DNA of 64,000 nucleotides from JALXCH01 sp964495805 (GTDB taxonomy: Bacteria; Calditrichota; Calditrichia; RBG-13-44-9): positions 36,935 through 100,934 of the forward strand of contig CAZBWV010000037.1 in assembly GCA_964495805.1 (NCBI GenBank), read 5' to 3'. Shown one piece after another: positions 50,137-59,268 of the stretch (position 1 is its first letter; the number at the start of each line of letters is the position of its first letter). The position numbers and the translations under genes were made by a program. A model generated the notes under the pieces. The model was not told the DNA's origin. It saw only the letters and a program-made list of their open reading frames with translations, and made no database searches.

Positions 50137-51970
50137 CCGATTCATCTGGCTGGTGCTGCTGCTCTGTGTTGTTCCCTTGCTGGCGGGACGCCTGAAAGTG
50201 TCCCGAATTGAATTCCAGGGAAATCAGCACTTTTCCACCTCCACCCTGAAGGAACTGCTGAAAACGCAGGAGAAGAAGCCATTCAACATCAAACTCATGA
50301 AACTGGATCGGGTGATTCTGACCAATTACTATACCCGCCGTGGTTTTCTGGATGTGTGGGTGGAGGCGGAATACCAGCGTCACGGAGATAAAGTGAAAGT
50401 GGTGTTTCGGATTCAGGAAGGGATTGAATATCGGCTGGGCTCCATTCGCTTCCGTGGCGCGCAACTGCTCACGGACCAGCAACTGCGCCGATTCTTTCCG
50501 TTAAAGGATGGTCAACCTTTTCGCCAGAGCGCTATTGAAGAAGGGTTAAATCGGCTGGAGCGTTATTATATGGATCACGGAAAACCTTACGTGGTTCTTC
50601 AGACCGAGCAGGAACGTTCCGATTCCCTGGTGCATGTACGGGTAAACATTCAGGAAAACGAAACCGTCTATATTTCCGATATCGATTACCGGGGACTGGA
50701 ACACGTCAAAATATTTATCATTCGTCGGGAGCTGGAAATTCACAAGGGAGATTTGTACTCCCGCCGGAAAATTGACCAATCCCAGCGTAATATTTACAGT
50801 ACCGGATTGTTCGACTATGTTGGCATGGAACTGGAACCGCTGGACAGCGCACGCACCCGGGTAAAGCTGGTTATTAACGTGGTGGAGAAGAAGCCACGCT
50901 GGGTGGGTGCCCGCTTTGGTGTGGCGTACCAGCAGAAAACCATTTACGGCGGCACATTCGATGTAACCCTGGAATTCGGTCACCGCAATCTGTTTGGAAC
51001 CGCGCGGGCTATTGCTATTAGTGCAATTCCCTCTTTTTCCTACGATTTCAACAAGCACGATTTTATCAATCCCCAGAATCAGTTTACCTTTACCTATGTG
51101 GAGCCCTGGATTGGTTACACCCGTACACCGGGGGTTTTTCAACTTTCTTACTATCAGGTGCGCCCGGTGAATTCGGCGGATTTCGATTACCTTTCTTCCT
51201 CCTTTAAAGTACGCCACCAATTTTCCGATTACTGGACGGCAATTGGAGGAGTGACCTTCAGTAAAGCCACCATTCTGGAACCAGCCGATACGCTGGACGA
51301 AGCTTTTTATCGCCAGACCAGTGGTCAGGACCTGATTTATGCCCTTAATGGGGATGTGATCCATGATAAGCGGGACAATTACCTGGCTCCCCAGGAAGGT
51401 TACACGTTTGAGATTAAAACAAAACTGATTTACTCTAAATCCCGGGACCGAAGCACCAACGCGGTTACCACCAATCAGTTTGTGAAAATTGTGTCCCAGT
51501 GGTCAAGGTATCAGGCGTTTCCGCTACGGAAGAAGTGGGTTCTGGCAACCCGAATTAAAGGGGGGAGTATTGTGGAATTTGGTCAGCGCCAGCAAATTCC
51601 GCTGGTGGAGCGGTTCTTCCTGGGTGGAGCCAGCAGTGTGCGCGGATATCCGGAAATGTTACTGGGACCGACCAACATCGATGCCAGCGGAAAACCGGTG
51701 GCGGTGGGCGGAAAACTGATGGTGCTGGGCAATGTGGAACTGCGCATCCCGCTGTTCTGGCTATTCTGGGGGGAAGTCTTTACCGATGCCGGAAATGTCT
51801 GGTCCGAGAATTCCCAATTTCGGATTCTTGATATTAAACCCAGTACCGGCGCTGGTCTGGCACTGGTCACACCGCTGGGGCCGATTCGGTTCGATTATGC
51901 AGTAAAGCTTCGCCCGGAACCGGGTGAATCCCTGTCGGAATTTCATATCGGTATTTCGTTTGCCTTTTAA
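50093..51970 (+). CDS. tamA: Omp85/TamA-like outer-membrane assembly protein
   Basis: A 625-residue protein with a signal peptide (IWLVLLLCVVPLLAG, about 16-30), POTRA-type repeats to about 265 (VSRIEFQGNQHFSTSTLKELL, YISDIDYRGLEHVKIFIIRREL) and a C-terminal 16-strand-type barrel ending in Phe (FHIGISFAF). The barrel block SSVRGY (about residue 515) is an Omp85 signature. It inserts outer-membrane proteins with TamB. ATG 50093 is slightly upstream of the overlap; an in-frame GTG at 50087 is the other option and ribosome-site evidence is weak for both. Confidence 0.9.
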   Translation: MTRLKSKSTGGTVFNRFIWLVLLLCVVPLLAGRLKVSRIEFQGNQHFSTSTLKELLKTQEKKPFNIKLMKLDRVILTNYYTRRGFLDVWVEAEYQRHGDKVKVVFRIQEGIEYRLGSIRFRGAQLLTDQQLRRFFPLKDGQPFRQSAIEEGLNRLERYYMDHGKPYVVLQTEQERSDSLVHVRVNIQENETVYISDIDYRGLEHVKIFIIRRELEIHKGDLYSRRKIDQSQRNIYSTGLFDYVGMELEPLDSARTRVKLVINVVEKKPRWVGARFGVAYQQKTIYGGTFDVTLEFGHRNLFGTARAIAISAIPSFSYDFNKHDFINPQNQFTFTYVEPWIGYTRTPGVFQLSYYQVRPVNSADFDYLSSSFKVRHQFSDYWTAIGGVTFSKATILEPADTLDEAFYRQTSGQDLIYALNGDVIHDKRDNYLAPQEGYTFEIKTKLIYSKSRDRSTNAVTTNQFVKIVSQWSRYQAFPLRKKWVLATRIKGGSIVEFGQRQQIPLVERFFLGGASSVRGYPEMLLGPTNIDASGKPVAVGGKLMVLGNVELRIPLFWLFWGEVFTDAGNVWSENSQFRILDIKPSTGAGLALVTPLGPIRFDYAVKLRPEPGESLSEFHIGISFAF

Positions 51971-52113
51971 ATGTTTTTTAGAACTGGAAAACGAACCGAT
52001 TTCTCAAGCGGGTTATTGTTATCAGAGAAAGGGGAAAAATAGCGTGGATGGTTCACTAAATTTCTATAAAATGAACGGAATTTCGAAGATTCGAGGAAAC
52101 GGAGTATGATCAA

Positions 52114-53607
52114 ATGATGAATCGTATTTTTCTACGTTTTCGTGAGTTACACTGGGGATTCTGGTTGGGGTTGGTGGTGTTTTTTCTTTTCTGGCGGGGA
52201 AATCTGTTTAGCGGGTTGACTCCGGTGCAGGTGAACATGCTGGCACTGGCTACATTGATGGGCATCTGGTGGATGACCGAAGCGGTTCCGCTATTTGTCA
52301 CCGCCTTGCTTCCCTTAGCCCTGTATCCGGTGTTAGGCATTATGAAAACGGGACAGGTTTCGCCTAATTACGGACACCATCTGGTGTTTTTGTTTCTGGG
52401 CGGGTTTATTATTGCCATTGCTTTGCAGGAGTGGGAACTGCACCGCCGCTTTGCCCTGAAAACCATTAGCCTGATCGGAAACAATCCGCGCCGGATCATC
52501 CTCAGCTTTATGTTTTCCACCGCAGCGCTCTCCATGTGGATTAGCAATACTGCAACCACCATCATGATGTTGCCCATTGCCCTGGCTGTGATTAAACAGA
52601 TTCAGGGTGAGGGAAAAGAAAATCAACCTTCCCGCTCCATGTTTGGAACGGTGTTGCTGCTGGGAATTGCCTATAGCGCCAGCGTGGGGGGAATCGCCAC
52701 CCTCATCGGCACGCCACCCAACCTGGTGCTTTCCGGTGTCTATTCCAAATATTTTCCGGATTATCCGGAGATTACCTTTGTGCGGTGGATGATAATGGCA
52801 CTGCCCCTGTCTATCCTGTTATTTCTGGTCATCTGGTTGTATTTAACCCGGGTAGTGCTTCGGAAGAGCGATTTGCCGGCAATGTCCGACCGGGAATATT
52901 TCGTGCGGGAATATCGAAAGCTGGGGCGCATGAGCGGGGCGCAAAAGCGTGTGCTCATACTGTTTTTGGTCACCGCCCTGTTGTGGATTTTTCGGGCGGA
53001 TCTGAAGCTGGGATTTGTAACCATTCCCGGCTGGCCGCACTGGCTGGGCATGCAGGGGAAAATCCAGGACAGCACCATTGCCGTGGGAATGGCTATTCTG
53101 TATTTTATTTTTCCCGGAGAAGGAAAGCGAGAAACTCTGCTGAACTGGAAGCAGATTCTCCAGTTACCCTGGGATATTCTGCTGCTTTTTGGAGGCGGAT
53201 TTGCCCTGGCAGACGGGATTCAGAAAACCGGTCTGGGAGCTTATGTGGGACATCAGTTGCAGTTTCTGGCGCACCTGCCGGTGTGGGGAATGTTGTTTCT
53301 GTTAGCCCTGGCGGTAGCCCTGTTAACTGAATTTACCTCCAACACGGCGGTGGCAACAACCATCTTACCCATACTGGCTGCTGCTTCTATCGACATGGGC
53401 GTGCATCCGATGATAATTATGGTACCGGCTACGGTTGCCGCTTCCTGTGCGTTTATGTTACCCGTAGCTACTCCTCCTAACGCCATTGTGTTTGGCTCCC
53501 GATACATCCGGATTCAAACCATGGTGCGCATAGGAATGGCGGTGATTCTGTTTTCGGCAATCATTGTGAGCACCTATTTTTACTTTATGGGAACCAGCCT
53601 GTATTGA
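52114..53607 (+). CDS. SLC13/DASS family divalent anion:sodium symporter
   Basis: A 497-residue membrane protein with about 11 helices. Signature 1, SNTATTIMMLP (from about 144), and its inverted repeat copy TSNTAVATTILP (from about 407) are the two sodium/substrate re-entrant loops of the family. It imports dicarboxylates, citrate or sulfate with sodium; the substrate is not fixed by these motifs. The N-terminus runs LGLVVFFLFWRGNLF, with ATG 52114 preceded by ggag at good spacing. A stand-alone transcript: no partner gene is nearby. Confidence 0.9.
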   Translation: MMNRIFLRFRELHWGFWLGLVVFFLFWRGNLFSGLTPVQVNMLALATLMGIWWMTEAVPLFVTALLPLALYPVLGIMKTGQVSPNYGHHLVFLFLGGFIIAIALQEWELHRRFALKTISLIGNNPRRIILSFMFSTAALSMWISNTATTIMMLPIALAVIKQIQGEGKENQPSRSMFGTVLLLGIAYSASVGGIATLIGTPPNLVLSGVYSKYFPDYPEITFVRWMIMALPLSILLFLVIWLYLTRVVLRKSDLPAMSDREYFVREYRKLGRMSGAQKRVLILFLVTALLWIFRADLKLGFVTIPGWPHWLGMQGKIQDSTIAVGMAILYFIFPGEGKRETLLNWKQILQLPWDILLLFGGGFALADGIQKTGLGAYVGHQLQFLAHLPVWGMLFLLALAVALLTEFTSNTAVATTILPILAAASIDMGVHPMIIMVPATVAASCAFMLPVATPPNAIVFGSRYIRIQTMVRIGMAVILFSAIIVSTYFYFMGTSLY

Positions 53608-53916
53608 CGGAAAAATAAACGGAGTGGTAATCGTAAGGGTTGCCGATAAGTAATTCACCGGTACGATCTTCCGGGGAAAAAAGTCCGGAAGCGAAATCGC
53701 CTGGTTTTCCACCCGATTGCTTATATAACCGGTTGATTTAACCGAAAAGTATGTATTATCTTTAAAGAAATTGGATTGTTCCAGAAAGCTTGTTCTACCA
53801 AACCATTTTTCCCTTTCATTGGAATGCTTTTTCCCCCTCCCGGTGAGGAAAGTAACTTTTTCCGGGAATTCTGTAAGGAAATTGAGAACCTTATATTTGA
53901 AGGAGGAGATGTCCGT
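53608..53916. other. Leader of the large secreted protein
   Basis: No gene. A 7-bp hairpin cttccgg/ccggaag lies at 53668-53691 (no T-run). A candidate FCB-type promoter is GTTG (53732-53735), 21-bp spacer, TATCTTTA (53757-53764). The strong ribosome site aaggaggag (53900-53908) lies 8 bases before the ATG. Confidence 0.45.
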
Positions 53917-56900
53917 ATGATGCACCGTTCCGGAAAAACAAGGTGGTGGATGGGATTGGGAGTGCTGGTTGTTGTCATCGGGCTTATGTTGCCTGTACAG
54001 GGGTTTACTCAAAGTATGCTGGTGCGCTATCTTCAGCAGGGAAGCGATGATGCGGGCTGGGAGGCAGGTGGTTGCGGGTATGCCACCTGGTACAACGAAA
54101 TTTACTTTGGGCAATGCCAGAATGGCAACGACATGGTGGGTGGGTTCCGCTTCCAGAATATTCCTTACTCCAGCCCGGATGAGATTGTCAATGCATATCT
54201 GGAATTTACTGTGGATGGCACGTACGACAATCACATCACCGTCCGCATTTATGGCGAAGCCAGCGATGATGCGCAGACGTTTTCCGATGTGAGCAAGCCA
54301 TCCGACCGTCCGTTAACATCGGCCTATGTGGAATGGGACATTACTCCGGACGATGTGTGGCAGTGGAACACCACCCGCCGTTCGCCGGATATTACCCCCA
54401 TCATCAAGGAAATTGTGGGAAGACCGGGCTGGAGCGCCGGGAATTCTCTGGTCATTCTGGTGACCAATGCAGGAAACTACGGAGAACACCGACGTGTGTA
54501 TGCTTACGAGCGGGAAGGACAGGCAAAAGCCACACGTTTGGTGGTGAATGATTTACCGCCCAATTCCGATCCTTACGACATCTACCAGCGAATCGAGATG
54601 ATTAATTTTGATCCTACCATTCCTTCCCACGCGAATCAACGAATCCACCAGGTGTGCAACTGGAATAATCCGGACACTCTGGCTAACGGTTACGAGGCGG
54701 ATATGGAGGAATCCAGTCACAATTTGCTGGTGTGGGATCGGGTGCGAACCATCCACGCGAATTACTTTCCGGTAAAGGAGGATGGATTCCGTTACACCCG
54801 TGAGGACGAAAATACCCCGGGCTCCTACCTATACGCCCGGGCGAACAACTCCTGGCACAGTCCCGATGGAGTGGATTATCATGCCATTGTTCGGGATTAT
54901 GACCTGGCCCGGAAGGTAGATTTTGGAGAGATCCAGGAATTCTGGATTTTTGGAGGTCCTTACTTTGGTTATTATGAGTCCCGGATGGCGGGCAAAGGTG
55001 GCTACTGGTGCAACGCTCCGGAAATGCAACAGGTGGCATCGTCGCGCATTTTTGTATTGATGGGGTTCAATTACGAGCGCGGCGTACCGGAAATGTTACA
55101 TGACTACGGCCACCGTTCCGAATCCATTTTAACCCATGTGTATGGCAGCTGGAGCAACGATTCCACCCACGCCTGGAATCGTTTTACACTAATCGATAAA
55201 AACTGGCCGGGTGGCGCAGCCTGCGGAAATGTGCACTATGCCCCCAATAGTCAGAGCGATTACGATTATGCCAACAGCACCGATGTGTGGAGTACCTGTG
55301 ACGACTGGCTGTACAACTATCCCAACCTGACCGGTACCAAAAAATTGGTGAATTGCAGCGAGTGGAACTGCGATATGGGTTCCTTTCATAAATGGTGGTT
55401 CAAACACATGCCCCATGTGGCGGGAACAACCACCGAGTACGGTATGGAGCGGTTGAATAATTGGTGGCCCTATCTGGCGGATTTTAATGAATATGACGAG
55501 AGTGGGAGTACCCGTGCTCCCGGCTCTTACAGCACCACTCTGTATGGCGGCGGAGTGGTCACCCTCACCGCGACGAACGATGGAAATTGGCGACCTCAGA
55601 TTAACGATAGTGGTCGGGTCGTGTGGCACGGATTTGACGGGCACGATTACGAAATTTACGCCATCGACCGGGACGGAAGCAATTTTACCCAGATTACCTT
55701 TAACGATATCGACGATGAGTATCCCCGCATCAATAACATCGGACAGGTTGTATGGCAGGCATTCGATGGACTGGATTATGAAATCTTTACCGCCAACGAC
55801 GATGGCACGGAACTGACGCAGATTACCAACAACGATCAGAATGATTGGCATCCGGACATCAATAATCACGGGCGAATTGTATGGGATTCGTTTGATGAGC
55901 ACGATTACGAAATTTACTCCGCCAATAGCGACGGGGGAGATATGGTGCAAATTACCAACAACGATGCGGGTGGAGGTTATCCGCTGGATGATGTGTGGCC
56001 GGACATCAACGATAACGGAACCATTACCTGGATGGGCTACGATGGCAACGATTTCGAAATTTTCCGGGCGCAGCAAAATGGTACTGGGCTTCAACAAATT
56101 AGTAACAACGATTATACCGACGAATTCCCGCGCATGAATAACAACGATGTGATTGTATGGCATACCTGGCATAGCAACACCGATGCTCAGGTGCACGCTT
56201 ACAATCCCGGTTCCCGAGCAGAAGTGGTAATTTCTACCGGCGTGTACGAAGATTGGTATCCGCAGATTAACGATTCCGGTTATGTTGTGTGGATGGGGCA
56301 TGACGGTGTGAGCTGGAAAATATTTCGAGCTAAATATGATGGCAGCAATCTGATGACCATTAGCGACAATAATCTGGACAATCAATATCCGCAGATTTCC
56401 TCCGGTGGATTGGTGGTCTGGCAGGGATACGACGGGGAAGACTGGGAGATTTTTCTGTACCGAAACGGAAATGTGTTGCAGTTAACCGATAACAATTTCG
56501 ACGATTTTGCACCGGTGGTAAACGACGACTTTGCTGCCTGGCACGGGAACAGTGGCGACCGGGAAAACGGGGAGATTTATGCCTCCGGCGGTACGCTCTC
56601 TCCCCGCGCGTTAGCGAACATTCGAGTATTTTTGCAGGGGGCGTATTCTACCTCTGGCGATACCATGCGCACCGATCTGGTTCGGCTAAACCTGCTTCCC
56701 ACCTCCCAGCCGTTTGATGATGATCCCTGGAATTATCCCGGAACGGAGAGCGTTACCAGCTTCCCGGATAGTATCGTGGACTGGGTTTTATTGGAACTGC
56801 GTTCCAATCCGGATCCCGAACAGACATCCGGGCGTCGGGCGGCTTTGCTAACCAAACACGGACACGTGGTGGATGTGGATGGCCATAGCCAGGTGCGCTT

Positions 56901-57375
56901 TTCCGAAGCTGCACCGGGGGATTACTATGTGGTAGTTTATCATCGCAATCACCTTTCTGTAATGACTGCCAGCGCCATTACTCTGGATGCGGAAAACAGC
57001 AATTTGTACGATTTTACCGATGCCCAGAGCAAGGCTTACAGCGAAGATGATGATCCGATGGTGGCATTGGGAAATGATCGCTACGGAATGATTGCCGGCG
57101 ATGGCAATTCCGATGGCTGGGTGGACGATCTGGATTATGATGATATCTGGTCGCTCCAGAACGGAGAACCGTACGAGTATTCTGATTTCGGGGATTACAA
57201 TCTGGACGGTGGAGTCGATGCCATCGACCACAATCGGTATTTCATCCCCAATTACGATAAATACAGCCAGGTTCCCGGTTCCTCCCGAAAAGCGCCGGGT
57301 GTCCGACCCGGTAAAAGCCGATTTACCCGACAAATCGGAACTATTCCCGCACATATTCCCTCACGAGTAAAATAA
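53917..57375 (+). CDS. Secreted PD40-propeller protein with unknown central domain and dockerin-like end
   Basis: A 1152-residue exported protein (signal peptide about 1-33, WMGLGVLVVVIGLMLPVQG). About 34-205 is a secreted sandwich domain of the kind often found in FCB surface proteins (LEFTVDGTYDN, IIKEIVGRPGWSAGNSLVIL). About 210-530 is a Trp/Tyr/His-rich domain I cannot name (IHANYFPVKEDGFRYTRED, DYGHRSESILTHVYGSW). About 540-930 holds 8-9 PD40/TolB-like blades (NDSGRVVWHGFDGHDYEIYA). About 930-1110 is the same module as in the amylase (RVFLQGAYST, VDWVLLELRS, YYVVVYHRNHLSVM), then two dockerin-type calcium loops (GDGNSDGWVDDLDY, DYNLDGGVDAIDHN). Start ATG 53917 is supported by aaggaggag. 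Confidence 0.75.
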   Translation: MMHRSGKTRWWMGLGVLVVVIGLMLPVQGFTQSMLVRYLQQGSDDAGWEAGGCGYATWYNEIYFGQCQNGNDMVGGFRFQNIPYSSPDEIVNAYLEFTVDGTYDNHITVRIYGEASDDAQTFSDVSKPSDRPLTSAYVEWDITPDDVWQWNTTRRSPDITPIIKEIVGRPGWSAGNSLVILVTNAGNYGEHRRVYAYEREGQAKATRLVVNDLPPNSDPYDIYQRIEMINFDPTIPSHANQRIHQVCNWNNPDTLANGYEADMEESSHNLLVWDRVRTIHANYFPVKEDGFRYTREDENTPGSYLYARANNSWHSPDGVDYHAIVRDYDLARKVDFGEIQEFWIFGGPYFGYYESRMAGKGGYWCNAPEMQQVASSRIFVLMGFNYERGVPEMLHDYGHRSESILTHVYGSWSNDSTHAWNRFTLIDKNWPGGAACGNVHYAPNSQSDYDYANSTDVWSTCDDWLYNYPNLTGTKKLVNCSEWNCDMGSFHKWWFKHMPHVAGTTTEYGMERLNNWWPYLADFNEYDESGSTRAPGSYSTTLYGGGVVTLTATNDGNWRPQINDSGRVVWHGFDGHDYEIYAIDRDGSNFTQITFNDIDDEYPRINNIGQVVWQAFDGLDYEIFTANDDGTELTQITNNDQNDWHPDINNHGRIVWDSFDEHDYEIYSANSDGGDMVQITNNDAGGGYPLDDVWPDINDNGTITWMGYDGNDFEIFRAQQNGTGLQQISNNDYTDEFPRMNNNDVIVWHTWHSNTDAQVHAYNPGSRAEVVISTGVYEDWYPQINDSGYVVWMGHDGVSWKIFRAKYDGSNLMTISDNNLDNQYPQISSGGLVVWQGYDGEDWEIFLYRNGNVLQLTDNNFDDFAPVVNDDFAAWHGNSGDRENGEIYASGGTLSPRALANIRVFLQGAYSTSGDTMRTDLVRLNLLPTSQPFDDDPWNYPGTESVTSFPDSIVDWVLLELRSNPDPEQTSGRRAALLTKHGHVVDVDGHSQVRFSEAAPGDYYVVVYHRNHLSVMTASAITLDAENSNLYDFTDAQSKAYSEDDDPMVALGNDRYGMIAGDGNSDGWVDDLDYDDIWSLQNGEPYEYSDFGDYNLDGGVDAIDHNRYFIPNYDKYSQVPGSSRKAPGVRPGKSRFTRQIGTIPAHIPSRVK

Positions 57376-57387
57376 GATTTTAAAAAG

Positions 57388-57421
57388 AAAACCCCGCCAG
57401 CCCGGATGACGGGGTTTTTTT
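57388..57421 (+). terminator. Rho-independent terminator after the secreted protein
   Basis: Stem aaaaccccg (57388-57396)/cggggtttt (57410-57418), then T to 57421. Confidence 0.92.
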
Positions 57422-57781
57422 GATTGATTGCCGAAAAAACTTCGATGGCGCAATATCCGTAACGATATTTTCAATAATTCCATCAATCGTCCGGCATGCA
57501 TCTTACCAGTAGTAACCAGAACCTGCTATCATTCCATCTGATAACCTCCTGATCAGGAGCAGGTTTTCGCCCGCCTTTTAATGCAAGGGTTCCCGTTTTT
57601 ACCCCCTGATCCGGGAGTAGAATGCTCCTTTTTTTGAGCCATTGCATGGAATGCATACGCTGTGAGTAACGATGTAATTCCGAAACGCTCTCTTTTTTCA
57701 AATTCATTTTGATTTTTTTGGCCAATTCTTTTAAAATTTTATTTGCAGGGTAAGCGAAATCATTGTGAGGAGGCCACAGGA
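57422..57781. other. Gene-poor spacer with a short minus-strand ORF
   Basis: A minus-strand ORF (about 57483-57707 from an internal ATG) begins MNLKKESVSEL, like small FCB-type RiPP leader peptides, but lacks a ribosome site and is not annotated as a gene. Also an AGGAGCA/TGCTCCT pair at 57553-57559/57624-57630 followed by seven T. The ribosome site of the next gene, gaggagg, is at 57767-57773. Confidence 0.4.
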
Positions 57782-59221
57782 ATGGAATATCAGACCCAGA
57801 TTATGTTAGTGATGTTTGCCTACCTGATCTTGTTGATTCTCTGGGGATTGTATCAGGGGCGCAAAGTTAAAACCGATGCGGATTATGCCATTGCCGGGCG
57901 AAATTTGCCGGGATGGGCAGCTGCCCTTTCCGAACGCGCCACGGGCGAATCCTCCTGGGCGTTGTTAGGGCTACCTGGCTTTGCCTATGCCTCCGGACTG
58001 ATGGGCATCTGGACGGCGGTGGGATGTGTGGTGGGCATCATTACCGCCTGGGCAGCAATTGCCTGGCGCTTGCGGGACGAGGCAGAACGCTATCGGGTGA
58101 AAACCTTTACCGAATATATTGCCCGAAAACATGGCGAAACGGAAAAATGGATTCGCACCGTGGGAAGTTTAACCATCGTGTTTTTCTTCTTCTTTTATGT
58201 GGGTGCCCAGTTCCTGGGTGGCGGGAAAACCCTGTACACCATGTTTGGCCTGAATCCCCGGATCGGGATGCTAATTACGGCGGCGGTGATTGTACCTTAC
58301 ACCATCTACGGCGGTTTCCGCAGCGTGGTGTACACAGACGTGGTGCAGGCGCTGGTAATGATTACCACACTGGTGCTGGGTCCCATTGTGGGAATTGTCA
58401 CGCTGGTTCATCGTCCTGATGTGTTTGCCCATTCCATTCCCGAAGCGCTCCATGCGGCAGGTCCGGGATATGCTTCACTCACCGGTGCTGCCAGTGGATT
58501 TGCACTGGGAGTCACCATCATGGGCGGCCTTTCCTGGTTTTTCGGATATCTGGGCGGACAGCCACAGCTTAGCATGCGCTTTATGGCTATAAAAGATGAA
58601 CATCAGGCAAAAATTGGCCGGAACATCGGCATTGCGTGGACGGTAATTGCCTACATCGGGGCGCTTTCCATTGGCTGGATTGGTCTGGCACTGTTTGGCC
58701 CGGAAGGGCTGAGCGATCCGGAGTATGTCATGCCCCGGGTGATGCTGGAACTGTTCCCGCCTGCCATTGCCGCGGTGCTCATTACCGGTGCCATTGCGGC
58801 AATGATTTCCACCGCCGATTCGCTGCTCATTCTCTCCTCCACAGAATTGTCCGAGAATTTGCTCAAAAATAGCGGTGAAAATGAAAAACGTGCATTAATT
58901 CGTTCACGCATCGTTACCGCAGCACTGGCAGCCATTGCTTTAATGATTGCCTATGTTTCCCCCTCCAACCTTATCTATACTCTGGTTGGCTATGTTTGGG
59001 CGGGAATTGGAGGGACGTTCTCCATCGTTATTTTATTCACTCTGTTCTGGAAGCGTTACCATGGCCGTGCGGTACTTACCACCATTGTTGTCGGTATGGT
59101 GTTTACCATTGTCTGGATCAGCAGTGGGATGGAACAGGTAATCACTGCGCGCATTATGACGTTTGTGGTGGCGGGAATGACCGGTATTCTGGCGACCGTT
59201 TTCCTGAAAAAGCCGGTGTAA
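57782..59221 (+). CDS. putP: Sodium/proline-type symporter (PutP-like, SSS family)
   Basis: A 479-residue membrane protein with about 13 helices. The segment ALSERATGESSWALLGLPGFAYASG matches the PutP sodium/proline family block, with AIAGRNLPGWAAAL before it and FGYLGGQPQLSMRFMAIKD later. It should import L-proline with sodium; related solutes (other amino acids) remain possible. The start ATG 57782 has gaggagg 8 bases upstream; an in-frame TTG further up was rejected. It may serve the proline economy hinted at by the 39-46 kb group. Confidence 0.87.
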   Translation: MEYQTQIMLVMFAYLILLILWGLYQGRKVKTDADYAIAGRNLPGWAAALSERATGESSWALLGLPGFAYASGLMGIWTAVGCVVGIITAWAAIAWRLRDEAERYRVKTFTEYIARKHGETEKWIRTVGSLTIVFFFFFYVGAQFLGGGKTLYTMFGLNPRIGMLITAAVIVPYTIYGGFRSVVYTDVVQALVMITTLVLGPIVGIVTLVHRPDVFAHSIPEALHAAGPGYASLTGAASGFALGVTIMGGLSWFFGYLGGQPQLSMRFMAIKDEHQAKIGRNIGIAWTVIAYIGALSIGWIGLALFGPEGLSDPEYVMPRVMLELFPPAIAAVLITGAIAAMISTADSLLILSSTELSENLLKNSGENEKRALIRSRIVTAALAAIALMIAYVSPSNLIYTLVGYVWAGIGGTFSIVILFTLFWKRYHGRAVLTTIVVGMVFTIVWISSGMEQVITARIMTFVVAGMTGILATVFLKKPV

Positions 59222-59268
59222 ACCCCGGAAATGGGCAATTCAAAGTAGAAGCGGCATTCCGCAGGCTT

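Noticed and set aside
50546..51364. 272-residue minus-strand open frame
   Set aside because: Shadow of the TamA-like barrel gene; no family features.
53776..53916. N-terminal extension of the secreted propeller protein
   Set aside because: The 47 extra residues precede a perfect ribosome site and a normal signal peptide starting at 53917; the longer start lacks both.
55189..56385. 398-residue open frame on the minus strand
   Set aside because: It is antisense to the propeller repeats of the secreted protein; its length reflects periodic codon use of the plus-strand gene and the peptide is low-complexity Ile/Val-rich.
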